Source of the DNA: Annulohypoxylon bovei var. microspora
Lineage: Eukaryota; Ascomycota; Sordariomycetes; Xylariales; Hypoxylaceae
Assembly: GCA_022836615.1 (NCBI GenBank)
Contig: MU405276.1
Span: 1 to 64,000, forward strand
Direction: 5' to 3'
Length of the DNA: 64,000 nucleotides
Below the pieces are notes generated by a model. That model had not been told where the DNA came from, ran no database searches, and saw nothing but the letters and a program-made list of their open reading frames with translations. A program made the position numbers and the translations under genes. This document shows, in pieces, positions 1 to 11,239 of this stretch (positions are counted from its first letter, which is position 1; each line of letters opens with the position of its first letter).

Positions 1-40
1 CACCAAAGCTGTACCCGTTCAACGCGAGGCCACCCGTTCG

Positions 41-112
41 GGTGGCACAATATCCCGAGTTTAGCCGGAGGTCAATGGTTCGATTCCCCGATCTCTTGTT
101 TTTATTTCTTTT
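41..112 (+). other. tRNA-like B-box segment, unit 1
   Basis: A canonical RNA polymerase III B box, GGTTCGATTCC, lies at 77-87 and is followed within about 15 bases by a T-rich run that could end a Pol III transcript. Just upstream is TAGCCGGAGGT, which loosely resembles the end of a D arm or an A box. The T stem pairs only at its two inner base pairs and there is no matching 5' acceptor strand, so this is not a functional tRNA gene. It looks like the 3' half of a tRNA, or a tRNA-derived SINE-like promoter piece, carried in the repeat. Confidence 0.45.
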
Positions 113-159
113 TTCATCCGACGAAACCACACACCACCACGGTTCGCGCACCCGTTTAG

Positions 160-785
160 CCACCCTTTAAGCCTCTCCTTTACGCCTCTCCTTTAGCCAC
201 CCATGCTGCCACCCGTTTAACCAACCGTTGAACCACCCGTAACCACCCCGTAAGCCACCCCTTATCAAACCCCTAAGCCACCCGCCGGGCCTCCCGTTTA
301 GCCACCCTTCAAACCACCGGGCTAACCCCCGGTCTAGCCCCCGTTAAACCACCTTTCTAACCACCCGTATAACCCCCGTTGAACCACCCCTTAAACCACC
401 CCTTAAGCCACCCGTGTAGCCACTCGATCAACCACCCTTCTAGCCACCCGTTCAACCCCCGGCCTAGCCACCCGTTGAGCCTCCCGTCTAGCCACTCATC
501 CACTTAGCCACCCGTTAAACCCCCCGTCTAAACCCCGTTGAACCACCGGTCTAACCACCCGTTGAAACACCCGCCAGGCCACCCGTGTAGCCACCCGATC
601 AACCACCCTTCTAGCCACCCGTTAAAACCCCCGTCTAGACCCCGTTGAACTACCGGTTTAGCCACCCCTTAAGCCTCCCGTTCAACCACCCCCCGACGAA
701 CCACCCGTCTTACCACCCGTCTTACCACCCGTTCAGCCACCCGTGGCCACCCGTAGCCACCTTTCTAACGCTTTGGCCACCCTCT
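160..785 (+). repeat. CCACCCGTT-type minisatellite, unit 1
   Basis: Dense imperfect repeats of a word close to AACCACCCGT or AGCCACCCGT, with a period of about 10-11 bp and many CTCCCGT and ACCCCTT variants. The strand is strongly C-rich and G-poor. The word resembles fungal telomere repeat (CCCTAA) only in its C-richness; it is not that repeat. No open reading frame of note crosses it. Confidence 0.85.
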
Positions 786-857
786 CCCGGGGTTGCTTAG
801 TCACCCAGCTTAGGGGTATTTTTTACGTATGCCAGCTAGGTCAATTACATAAGCATC

Positions 858-1055
858 TTAGGTAATCAATTCGTCTGCTTTCCCACCCAGCTGGTCCGTG
901 CGCGAGAGCCAGCTTTTGACAAGCTTTTCGTTTCTGAAAAACTGAATCTTGTCGAAAACCACCTTCTCGCGAACGGACCACGTCGAAAGCTGAGATACGT
1001 TGTCTAATTGGTCAAAAGCTCTGAGATGGTCCCACCTGCGAGACGATGCACCCAA
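858..1055 (-). other. Short conserved reading frame in repeat unit 1
   Basis: A 65-codon frame whose C-terminal half is shared with unit 2, including VREKVVFDKIQFF and SRTDQLGG. The N-terminal part does not match unit 2 in this frame, because the DNA is homologous but shifted by an indel. No family is recognised. The two copies differ mainly by transitions and several are amino-acid changing (Leu/Phe, Arg/Lys, Ser/Pro), so there is no sign of selection to preserve the protein. It is best treated as a decayed coding fragment inside the repeat. Confidence 0.3.
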
Positions 1056-1316
1056 TCAACCGTCGTGGACTTAACGGCCTCCTGGGAGATAACGGGGTTT
1101 ACAAACTTTTAGCGCCGGAGATACGGAATTACCGCGATAGGAGATTTTTGATAAGGACCATGGAGAAAAAAAACACACCAAAGCTCTTCCCGTTCAATTA
1201 CCCTCGTTAAACTCGGGTATTCGCGGGGATAACGGAGTTAAATTTCTATGACACGAAAAAAATCACCCCGACACAATAACCCTCCTAAAGTTCGGGCACG
1301 CGAGGCCACCCGTTCG

Positions 1317-1388
1317 GGTGGCACAATATCCCGAGTTTAGCCGGAGATCGATGGTTCGATTCCCCGATCTCCCGTTTTTATTTCTTTT
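1317..1388 (+). other. tRNA-like B-box segment, unit 2
   Basis: Second copy of the B-box segment, with GGTTCGATTCC at 1353-1363 and the following T-rich run preserved. It differs from copy 1 by only a few substitutions over 70 bases, for example GGTC to GATC just ahead of the box. The box itself is unchanged. Confidence 0.45.
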
Positions 1389-1424
1389 TTCATCCGACGA
1401 AACCACGCACCACCACGGTTCGCG

Positions 1425-1960
1425 CACCCGTTTAGCCACCCTTTAAGCCTCCCCTTTACGCCTTTCCTTTAGCCACCCGTGCTGCCACCCGTCTAACCGC
1501 CCGTTCAACCACCCGTAACCACCCCGTAAGCCACCCCTTATCGAACCCTTATCGAACCCTTAAGCCACCCGTTGGGCCTCCCGTTCAACCCCCGGGTTAG
1601 CCACCCGTTTAACCTCCCGTTGAACCACCCGTAGCCACCCCTTATCGAACCTTTAAGTCACCCGCCGGGCCTCCCGTTTAGCCACCCTTCAAACCACCGG
1701 TCTAACCCCCGGTCTACCCACCCATCTTTCCACCCGTTGAGCCTCCCCTTTAGCCACCCGTCTATCCCCCGTTGAGCCTCCCGTTGAGCCACCCCCGGAT
1801 GAACCACCCGATCAACCACCCTTCTAACCACCCGTTAAAACCCCCGTCTAAACCCCGTTGAACCACCCCCCCCCCCCCCGACGAACCACCCGTCTTGCCA
1901 CCCGTCTTGCCACCCGTTCAGCCACCCGTAGCCACCTTTCTAACGCTTTAGCCACCCTCT
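1425..1960 (+). repeat. CCACCCGTT-type minisatellite, unit 2
   Basis: Second copy of the minisatellite, about 100 bp shorter than the first. It contains an uninterrupted run of 15 C at 1866-1880. Variant order differs from unit 1, with partial matches such as the AACCACCCTTCTAACC stretch, which suggests internal slippage or unequal exchange after the large unit was duplicated. Confidence 0.85.
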
Positions 1961-2028
1961 CGCGGGGTTGCTTAGTCACCCAGCTTAGGGGTCTTTTTTA
2001 CGTGTGCTAAGTCAATTACATAATCATC

Positions 2029-2241
2029 TTAGGTAATCAATTCGTCGCTGCCACCCAGCTGGTCCGTGCGCGAGAACCAGCTTTTGACAAGCTTTTCGTT
2101 TTTGAAAAACTGAATCTTATCGAAAACCACCTTCTCGCGAACGGGCCACCTCGAAAGCTGGGATCGATTGATCTGATTGGTTAAAAGCCTTGGGATGGTC
2201 CCACCCGCGAGACGATGCACCCAATCAATCGTTGTGGACAT
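2029..2241 (-). other. Short conserved reading frame in repeat unit 2
   Basis: A 70-codon frame matching the unit 1 frame over about 45 residues, with KVVFDKIQFFKNEKLVKSW central to both. Here the frame extends further N-terminally, with the words DWVHRLAGGTIP; the unit 1 DNA at the same place encodes the same words in a different frame. This suggests that unit 2 is nearer the ancestral frame. The longer protein it may derive from is not recognised. Confidence 0.3.
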
Positions 2242-2554
2242 AACGGCCTTTCTGGGGATAACGGGGTTTACACACTTTTTAGCGCCGGAGATCCGGAATT
2301 ACCGCGATAGGAGATTTTTGATAAGGATGGACCATGGAGAAAAAAAGGAAAAAAAAAACACACCAAAGCTGTACCCGTTCAATTACCCTCGTTAAACTCG
2401 GGCAATTACCCTCGTTAAACTCGGGTATTGTGCGGTTGGTGGGGTTGGGGTAGTCGGTTAGGACGATGGGGTCGTCGCTGTGGATGAATTTGGTTATTGC
2501 ACCTTCGACCTATACCTAATCATTAGCCACCTACGAACCTAGGTGGGTAGGTAC

Positions 2555-3726
2555 CTAGATATCTACACGTACAGTCTCGTACACCTCATCCGCATTCTCC
2601 CGCGCAAGATCCAGCACCGCGCCCACCATAGTCAGCGCCGTCGCAACGCGCCTCTGGAAGTGCTGGTCCGCGAGCCGGATCCCCCTCACCTCGCACAAGA
2701 TCGTCACAGACTGCGCCAGCGCGTAGTTGTTCCTCCCGCTCTTGGCGTCGCTGCCGGCCTCGTCCAGCACGATATCCGCGCCCGTCGAGGACCCCGTAAA
2801 GTACGGGTCCCAGCGGAACCCCTTTTCCTCGAGCCGCCTGCCGACGCCCGCCGCGAACAGCGTCTCGGAGAGGTTCCGGATGTCGGCGTGCGTGTTGAGG
2901 TTCTTGCCCGCGGCGACCAGCGCGTCCATGCCGTGCTTGTACACACCGTCACTCCCGTACGGGCGCGTGCCCGTGAACTCGTGCATGTCGACCGTGACAT
3001 GTGGTGCGAAGGAGCTGAGCAGCCTCTTGTGGCCCCTAGATATTTCTCGGAAGAGCTTGGTGTGTTCCCGGTTCGGGTCGAGGTTGCTGGCTAGCGCCCG
3101 CTGAAAATAAGCTACGCCGTCCGGGTTATACCGGGGCAGGAGCGTAATTTCCAAGCGGGAAAGCAAGCTCTCCCTCCAACTCCGGTCCGCGTCTAGCTTG
3201 CCTAGTAGCGCTAGTACCGCCTGGTCGCCCGCCGGCTCGTTGCCGTGCACGCCTCCTTGAATCCACACCCGGAGCTTCGGCTTCTCATTCTCTGGTGAAG
3301 AAGGATTTGATAGGAAGACGTACGGAAACGAACGGCCGTCTTCGGAAGTGAAGTCCGCGATTTTATAATTCACCCAGTCATTTCGCTCTGCGATTGAGCG
3401 CAAGAATAAATCTAAATGATCATCAGTAAAAAGAGCATATCGATGAATAATTGATTCTTTGCCTAGATATCCCATATTCACGTACCGAGAGTTGCATCGT
3501 CAGTTGGACCATCAGTCCCATTAGCGAATCCCGGTAGACGGCTCTCCGGGTTGATAAAGGCAGGTGAGAACAACGTTTCGTTGGTATCTGGGAAGTTTGC
3601 GGCGACGAGATCCTCGTCTCTTTCTACTGGGGCATGGTTATAGCCATATTGAACGGCACTAACTAAAGTACTATACGATAGTAGTATTTGGAGTCGAGCC
3701 CATTGGTTGAGGATTGATAGCATCAT
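2555..3726 (-). CDS. Secreted M14-family zinc carboxypeptidase
   Basis: Two exons, 3726-3486 and 3411-2555, joined across a 74-nt intron with a GTACGT donor and TTTAG acceptor, give about 365 residues. The first ~24 residues are hydrophobic and end in a plausible signal-peptidase site, so the enzyme is probably secreted. Metal ligands of the M14 fold are visible: His136 and Glu139 in HGNEPAGDQ, His224 in VDMHEF, and the catalytic Glu321 in LCEVRG. NPDG and DPNREH are also typical of the family. Such enzymes remove C-terminal residues from peptides. The HGNEPAG sequence is also seen in succinylglutamate desuccinylase/aspartoacylase relatives, so the exact substrate is uncertain. Asn-Xaa-Thr sequons occur in exon 1. 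The gene lies only about 150 bp from the end of the repeat array. Confidence 0.82.
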
Positions 3727-4928
3727 AATTTAACTAGGTTAGCCTTCGCTTACAAGTCTAGTGTTATGGGAGAAAAGATTGATAAACTCCCCTTTCGATA
3801 TTACATGTATGATTGAACGTCGAAGTTAAAAGATCTAGTTGTAGATTGAATATACCCCACCAAATACTCACTATAGGAGTAATATATATCGTCATCCTAC
3901 TCCTAGAATGGTGCAAGGCCCCATGTTCACCTACTATATGACCTAGCAGGTGAGAACCAAGCGAATTACCAAGAAGGTAGCATCTTAATCCACAATACAC
4001 ATTGCCAAGAGAACATAGTAAGTCCCGTAGCCAAGTGAAGTAGGTTAAATCCATCTCGCTTAGAGATGTGAGGGGAATTCGAAAGTTATAAATGATATCG
4101 CAATTCTATAATAAGCTAGCTATTGTGAGTTAGAGAGCCCCTAACATTAGATAGTGGTGAAATATACCGATGCTATCCTAGTAGAGATTAGAGTAATTGC
4201 ATAAGTTATTGTTTGTGAGGCTATCGCCATCCTTATCGGCGACCTAGTATCATTTGTCAGTAGCCTGTTAATTGTGTCAGCGGTATATGCTTTTGTTGAT
4301 TGCCACCTTCGTGTCGGCGATCTCTTATTTGTGCCAGTATTTCCTTCCCTATCAGAGATCCTGTGCTTACCTTACAGCCTTAATGGTACCCCCTTTTCAT
4401 TCTCAACATTGATCATCGCCACAAGTTAACCTCATCAGTCATTCACGTCCCAATGCTGTCAGTATCTGCAAAATGCCATTCACAGGGTCGATCACAGCCA
4501 CAGCCGTGACATAGTACACACAAACACAAAACACATACAAGAGACTCAGACACAGCAGCAGATGGCGGTCACAAAGACCGCCATCTGCTGCTTTCATATT
4601 CGGTATGCTACCCCCCAGTTCCTCCTTCGTCCAGTCCGTCAGCATCTCCATGCAAATGATCATACCTGAGTCACGGAATTGAACTCGTGCGCATATGTGC
4701 GCGACCAAAAATGCTCTCCTTAAATGCAATGGTTCACCTGTTCTCTGTAAAGGATTTCTGTGGTCGTATAAAACATCAGGATAACACCATCCTCATTTCC
4801 ATAGAACTAGTCCTTGATACGTCTCCTCGTTGATAGAATCCTTGTTTATCGTTTGTTAATAGTCATTCAATTAGAACCTCTTCATACAGGATTCCTTTAA
4901 TTCGTTATACGTAGGTAATTGGGCTCCA
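3727..4928. other. Gene-free spacer with a perfect hairpin
   Basis: AT-rich DNA between the carboxypeptidase start and the 3' end of the kinase gene. Short frames here have no recognisable family and no coding texture. The one structured element is the inverted repeat at 4554-4592, listed separately. Confidence 0.6.
4554..4592. repeat. Perfect 17-bp inverted repeat, 5-nt loop
   Basis: Arms 4554-4570 and 4576-4592 are exact reverse complements of each other (arm AGCAGCAGATGGCGGTC) around the loop ACAAA. The stem is GC-richer than its surroundings. It would form a stable hairpin in RNA from either strand. No flanking transposon termini were seen. Confidence 0.85.
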
Positions 4929-7900
4929 TTACTGGGCGCTCCACTTCTGCTTGCCCTCACTAGGGGCGCGACTTCGTCTCTGCTTTCCGGACGTGGACCT
5001 CGTTGAAGAACTAGCACCGGTGGTGGCGGTGTTGCTAGATTCCGACACGGATAACCTGTTCCGGTGGCGTCTGGGTCCCTCTGCGATGCTTTCGATGTTT
5101 TCCTTATTCGACACCAAGCTTTCGCTTCGGGATGCACCTGCAGCGATGCCTAAGCTAGATCGCGATGCGTATAGCCCTGGGTTCCTTGGTACTCTGCTCT
5201 TCCCAGTACTCAGGCTGTGACCCGCCTGAGTGTCAGCACTTACTCGGCGGGGGCCAGCGACCGGTGTACTAGAAGTGCTGGTAACACCATCTCTGCTTCT
5301 AGGGCGGTATCCACTGTGATCACGCTCAGGTGCGAGATAAGCAGCCGACCGTCTAGAGCTTGATGCTACCTCAATAAACGTCGTGGATTGACTGTGAGCG
5401 TGAGAGCCACGAGGGGCTTGCGTAGGCGTGATAGGTACTGAAGTAGAAGAGTGGAGAGAAGGGGGGGTATATATACGCCTTCCTCCAGTCCGCACGCGAT
5501 TAGATGCTGCAGTGGGTGGCGCTGACGTGGGTACGGTAAATTGTTCCGGGTTGCCATCTATAAGTGAAACCAGATCAGATGCTAGGTTTCGCACCAGCAC
5601 AGCAGAGTCCTTCTCGGCGAGTATTCGGATAGCATCCACCAACGATCCGAGTTGCTTGTTTCTTAGGTCTGCGAAGTAATCCGTCTCTCTTGCCTCGAGT
5701 ATGTTTCGGACTAGACGGAGGAGGTTCAGACGCACAACAGCCTTCTTCTGCGTGAGTTTCTGAGCTATTCCAGAGTACATCTCGGACTTGGCTAATGAGG
5801 AGGCCAAAGACGGAGATAATCGAAGGAGCTTTAATAAGGGCTCTAATAGGTTGGGATCAAACGCATTGACCTTCTGCGTATTGAAACAAGAAACAATCGC
5901 GTTGGTAAACCTGCAGTTTAGAAGGTGGCCTTCTACCTTGGCGGTTTCTTCTTGCAACCTAACACAACTGTCAGCAAATTCGGACTACTTTGGAAGTTTT
6001 AGAATGGCCTACCAAACAAAGATGGCGTCCAACGCAGTAACCTGCCAATATTGATCTGCCAAGAGAGAGACATAGAAATCCAAGCCCTTATTTTGCCATA
6101 AGAATCGGCGTCCCTTGCTTCCCGAATGGGCCATGTCGCACAGGATAGGTAGTGCGAACTCCTTCGGGGGTCGGTCTGTCTTCATAATCTCTAACAGTAA
6201 TGGAATAATTCCATTGACAGCCGCATACTCTTGGCGATCTTTACTCAGACGGCAGAGATTGAACATTGTGTTTAGTACCTGGTTGGAAATCTCGCGGAAG
6301 TGGGGGTGACCGTTCTTCATGCTGTTGCTCAGGAGATCGATAAGGAGATCGATAGCATCTGCTGCATGGAGAGCTTCAAGGGTCGTTGACAACATCGAGA
6401 GATTCTTGATGAATTTCAGCATCGTAATTTGATGAGCCGGTGTCATGCGACGTAGATCCTTTAGAATACCTGCCCATTTGTTAGCTTGGGTCACGACCAT
6501 TACCTAGGGAAGTATGAATCACTTACTCTTCAATACTTGTCGATCTGCCACCATCTCCTTGACATAGTTCTCAGCTTGCGAGAACAGATAGAAAATATTC
6601 ACTATACGACCTTCAATCAATTCTGTCAGTTCATTCTCAGCATCCTCATCAAGGACACGGTGGAGAACCAGAGCAAGAGGATCAAGGATCTTGCTTCGCG
6701 AGAATATTCGACAAAAATCGTTCTTCGGGGTAGGACCCTAGATACAGGTGTTAGTAGGTAGATATATATATGAAATAAAATTGATGATGACAAACCTGAA
6801 GCTCAAACACACTCCAAATGCCATTAACACCGATGAGCACCAAATCTCTTGCACTGTCATAATCTTCATCCAAAAATTCCACAAGAACATTCAGACCACC
6901 GGCACTAACAAACATCTGTAGTGTAAGGGTGGAAGTTTGGTACATCTGTCTCACAAAAGCTGCAGCCTCTAGACGGATTTCATTAGAGTACTGCCGGGCT
7001 GCAAACTTCGTGATAATGGGGATGCCGCCAACAAAGCATAGGTTCTCTTGCAGTTCGATATCATCTAGAATAATCTAGTTTGAGGTCAGCCACTAGTATT
7101 AATGAACATAATTCTCCAGTGAACATACCGCGTTGACAACTTGTAGTAATTGTAAGATCATCCGTTGTTTGCTCTTAGCGGTACAAGGCTCTAGAATCTC
7201 AAGAATAGGAAGTAGCCCATGGGCGCTGATGATTAGATTCTTGACCTCGGCGTGCTCGTAAAGTAAACCTAGCTAAATCTGGGTATTAGTATGTGAAGCA
7301 GCCATAGCAATCGAATGAAGATATTGATGAATACTGACCAGATCCTCCGAAAGTTCAAGAAGCGTCTCCTCACCCTCGGTCGTTTTGAGCGAACCGACAA
7401 GTTCTTCAATCTTTTCCGCAAGTCGCGCGGATCGGTCGCGGGCGATGTTTGCCTCTAGATCCATTTCGTTCCAATCTGGATCCATGGAGGCGAATGGGTC
7501 GTCTTCGTCTTCGTCATCACCGAGCCAAGAGTTGCTGGATAATCGTGACAGTACCATAAGGTTACCGTCTTCAGATCCTCGATCGCTTTCTTCCTTTTCG
7601 GCCAAGTTGCCTCCTGGTCCAAAGATGTCGGAGAAATCTTCGTCCTCTTCGTCCTCGGCAAATTTCTGGATCTCAATAGATGAATCTGACCTTTGCATAG
7701 GACGGTCGGGGAGAACTGAAGGTCGCGCCGAAGATTGCCTTCTTCCGGTTCCCGTTACGGGCGACTGCATAGATCGCGGCAAACTGGTGAGATCCGAAGG
7801 GTGGAAAAGCTGAGGCGTGTCGGGCTGTAACATTGGATGTGAGTGACGCGGTTTTACGAGAAGGGTTACGAGTATGGCTCATTTAATTAAACACGTACCT

Positions 7901-10022
7901 TTTTCGCTAGACTCAATCGTGTATTAAAGACGCTGTCGTTATCATCGAAGAGATCAGAGTAATCTTCTATCGATTGTTCCCTGAATGCTAGATCAGGGCG
8001 CGATGGTAGCTCAAATTTATTACCAAGCTGATTCTTGGACTGAGATTTTTCTCTCTGGTGACCATTTGTTGATGTTTTACGAGGGGAGGACTTTGGTGGT
8101 TGCAGCTTAGAATCGGTCTTCTCAGGCTTAGGTGTCATCTTCCAGTGAGGTCGAATCGTCTTCTCTAGTGGATCTTCCTCTTGGATCGGCTGCACTTTTT
8201 TCATTGTCATAAGCTCTCCATCATAATCATTGTCCCAGTTGACAGAAATATCACGCGAAAAATCCATAGACGCGAAAGCTTTCAGACGGTCAGCCGAAAG
8301 CAAGCCACCGAAGTGGTCCTGGGGTTTCATAGGAAGCCTGAGAGCATTTGGGGAAAATGTGGTGGCAAAATCATCATCCCAATTATCATCATCTGAGAGA
8401 AAATAATGTGAGTAAAAACCTAGATAGTAAAGTGAATTTATAGGAGGGGGTCATATATAGATACGTACCTGCAAGTTCAGGAGATCGAAAGTCCTCAGCA
8501 GTGAGCTTTGGCTTTCCAAGTGGAAAGGGCGCTTTCGAAGGCGTAGGCATATTAGACCTAGGCTGGTCTTGAGATGTGAATCGCGATGTTGGATGACCGT
8601 GATGCAAAGTGACTGAAGAGTCAGATCCACCAGAAGCCCTGAGGTTAGTTTCAGAAGAGGTGAGAGCTTTATTCCATTGTTTAACTTCTTCGACCGCCTG
8701 ACTAAAATTCCCAGGTGCTTTGGCCACTGGTGCATCACTCCGCCGACAGCCCACAATCCAATTATGCTTTAAGAGTTTCCTTGCGGAGACACGTAAATTG
8801 GGGTCCTTCTGGAAGCACTGTATGAGAAAATCACGAGCCGCCTACATCACAGTTAGCCTATTCTGGTAGTCGTGGAGCTAACAGTGTGGAGGGCTACGAA
8901 CCGAAGATACACCTTCTGGAAGAGGTGGGTGGTCATCGTTAACAATAGCGAATAATGCGGGCATGGCTTGTAGATGGTAATATGGAGGTTTGCCAGATAA
9001 GAGCTCGATAACAGTGCATCCCAAACTCCAGATATCAGAAGCCGGCGTGGCACCAGATAGCTCAATTATCTCAGGAGCCATCCAGTACGGAGTTCCTACT
9101 ACTTGAGCTTCTTTGTCGGGTCCGGCGAGGGTACTAGTCGATACACCAAAGTCTGCAAGCTTTACTTTGCCGTCTTTGGTCGTTAATATGTTGGCCCCCT
9201 TGATGTCTCTGTGAATCACACCCTGATCGTGTAGATACTGAAGACCTTGGAGAACCTGGGTCATGTAAACTCCAACCAAGTTCTCGGGGAACTTGCCGTA
9301 CGCCTTGCATATCGAATGTAAGGAGCCATTTTCACAATACCTAACATCCGTCAGCATCCTTAGCATACCGGCGGGTAACGAACAGAGTGAGATAACCTAC
9401 TCTAAGATGATATTGAGACAGTCTGTCGATTTGACAAACCCGATGTATTTAACGATATTGTCATGCTGGGTGATGTTAGACCTCATGAACGGCACTACTA
9501 ACAACGATATCGTCAGCAGGGAGAAAGGGGAAGTTCCTTACATTCAAGTTCTTCAAAAGGTCGATCTCAGCCTATATCAAATTAGCCTATCCTGTCCATA
9601 TATATACTAGTCTGGTATACCGACGTACCTCGATCATTCGAAGTTCACTCTTTGGTAGATTCACCAACTTGATCTGTTTGACCGCCACGGCCTCGCCGGT
9701 GCCCCAATGGATGGCCTTGTACACGGAGCCGAAGGCTCCTTTGCCTAGACATTCTCCTAGACGCTATTACGAACCCAGTCAGCCCAATTCCGGACATATA
9801 CAATATTCGTCCGGGTATAGACATTGAACATACGTAATCTCGTAAACCAGGATCTTGTAAGGCTTTCTCTCGTCCGCTGCTTTCCTTTCTCGGGGTATTA
9901 GGTGTCCTATCGTGTCTGGCCGCCACCGAGGCTGAGGCTTTTCCGTTTGCCGTGCTGTAACGTCTCTCGCCCGACGAAGAACCGTTGGAGGGATTGGGGG
10001 CATGCCCCGAGCTAGGCGCCAT
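4929..10022 (-). CDS. sepH: Septation-initiation kinase SepH/Cdc7-type
   Basis: Thirteen exons give about 1,445 residues, close to the Aspergillus SepH length. Exon ends on the minus strand: 10022-9834, 9763-9629, 9571-9542, 9465-9401, 9340-8902, 8841-8469, 8392-7899, 7824-7339, 7272-7129, 7074-6796, 6737-~6528, ~6488-~6013, ~5958-4929; the last three boundaries are less certain. The kinase domain (residues ~63-315) shows GKGAFGSVYKA, HRDIKGAN, DFGVS and GTPYWMAPE, a STE/PAK-like catalytic core. Next come a long acidic, Ser-rich linker, then armadillo-like helical repeats (HGLLPILEILEP, SAGGLNVLVEFLDED), and a basic Ser-rich tail ending KQKWSAQ. By homology it is the SIN/MEN kinase that triggers contractile-ring and septum formation at spindle poles or septation sites. 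Exon 3 is only 30 nt. Confidence 0.93.
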
Positions 10023-11239
10023 TGGCCACGTTGTGTACTATGTCTTCCCCTCCCTAGGCCTGGAATATGGTCGTCTATCAAGATTTGTCGAAGAGGAAAC
10101 GTAAAGGAGGGGCAGTGCACGCGTCGTTGGCGGCCGTAGGGTCAGGAATCCCCTTTCACATTCCAGCTGAGCGTCTTGTGTTCCCACTGACGTTGGGATA
10201 ATTGGGATGACACAACTCTATCCCAAGCGACGGATCGGATCGTTGATCGTTAATTGTTGATCGTTCTCGGTGGGGGGACTTTGTCAAGATTGGTATTGGT
10301 ATTGGTATTGGTAGTTGAACCAATATCTATTTTTAAAAAGAGGGACTGAAAGGTCAGGTCAAGATCAGGTCAAGGTCAGAACAGGGTCTTGGTGAAACGA
10401 AGAAAAAAGCCTAAGTCTCAAAAAAGCTTCGTTGCCATGAATTCCCCAAATCTTGATTCCCGATGTGGGGGAGAGAAAGGTTGCAAGGTTGCATGTACAT
10501 ATGGATTATTTGTGCGTGTGGGAAAGAATATTGGGCGTCCAATTATAAGTTCCCGTTGCTGGTTGCTTGTTCCTGGAATGTTTCAAGAAGCTGCAGCGTA
10601 ATTGGGTAACTTCCTAGGTACGTACTGATAATGCCATTGTTACCATAGGGCGAATCTCAGGCACGACTTGGTGGTCGTAGCGGGGTCTTGGGACTAGGTA
10701 AGCAGCTACTGCAGCCCTGTACTTACCGTGGTAGGCACCTACCTAACGTTATGCGCCTAGACTTAGCATCACAGTACAATACCTCTAGCTAGTAGGTTCA
10801 TATCTATAAATACCTACTAGTACGGTAGGTCGAATCACCAGCTGCATACATAGGACATAACAAAGGAAGACTTCAAAGTAATTCAGTCAAAGTGTTCTGA
10901 TTAAGTACAGCTTTCCTCAATGGAGAAACACGTATACTGGGTATGGAGGGTTCATAACTCAAACATAGAACTCAAACACTCACACCGTAGGCATGATAGT
11001 ACACAACACAAGGTCAACCGTATGGCTCCTTTCCTTTTTCCTTCGCCTTCCTTTCCGACTCGGTATTCCTTAACTCAGTAGAACGCATCATCGCGTTCAT
11101 GGCGCAATATTTTCCAAAACGCCATTGCCAGTCCAACGAAATCACCAAACCCCCTTAAAAACTCCTTTTTCCTTCGTAACCACGGAGCCTAACCTAATCA
11201 CAACTAGTTGTTCCGTGTCCATAAACGCCTATGGAGTTC
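10023..11239. other. Gene-free spacer, kinase upstream region
   Basis: This is the promoter side of the SepH gene and the 3' side of the next minus-strand gene. A (TTGGTA)4-like microsatellite sits near 10290-10313 and a short GGTCAGGTCAAGGTCAG stretch near 10350. TAGGTAC/GTACCTA words are frequent at 10610-10830. No coding texture was seen. Confidence 0.55.

Larger units (their letters stand above)
1..2400. repeat. Tandem array of ~1.2-kb repeat units
   Basis: Two complete units and the tail of a third are visible. The word CACCAAAGCT recurs at 1, 1176 and 2361, giving unit lengths of about 1175 and 1185 bp. Each unit holds a tRNA-like B-box segment, a C-rich minisatellite, a block carrying a short minus-strand reading frame, and an A-rich tail. 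Other landmarks are offset by 1276 bp (B box) and about 1170 bp (reading frame), so the minisatellite differs in length between units by roughly 100 bp. The array runs off the left edge and stops near 2400 in a doubled copy of a 22-23-bp word ending in CTCGTTAAACTCGGG. No transposase or reverse transcriptase is visible. It could be subtelomeric or heterochromatic satellite DNA; which one cannot be told from this window. Confidence 0.85.

Noticed and set aside
41..112. Functional tRNA gene
   Set aside because: Only the B box and T loop fit; the acceptor and anticodon stems do not form.
1..800. CRISPR-like or telomeric repeat array
   Set aside because: Repeats are contiguous 10-11-bp minisatellite units without spacers, and the word is not CCCTAA.
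2543..3104. Long plus-strand frames opposite the carboxypeptidase
   Set aside because: They are Arg/Pro-rich antisense shadows of a well-supported M14 gene in GC-rich DNA.
4439..4729. 96-codon minus-strand frame
   Set aside because: It contains the perfect hairpin, has no recognisable domain, and its composition is not convincing as protein.
10389..10601. 70-codon plus-strand frame
   Set aside because: No homology or motif; it lies in the kinase upstream region.
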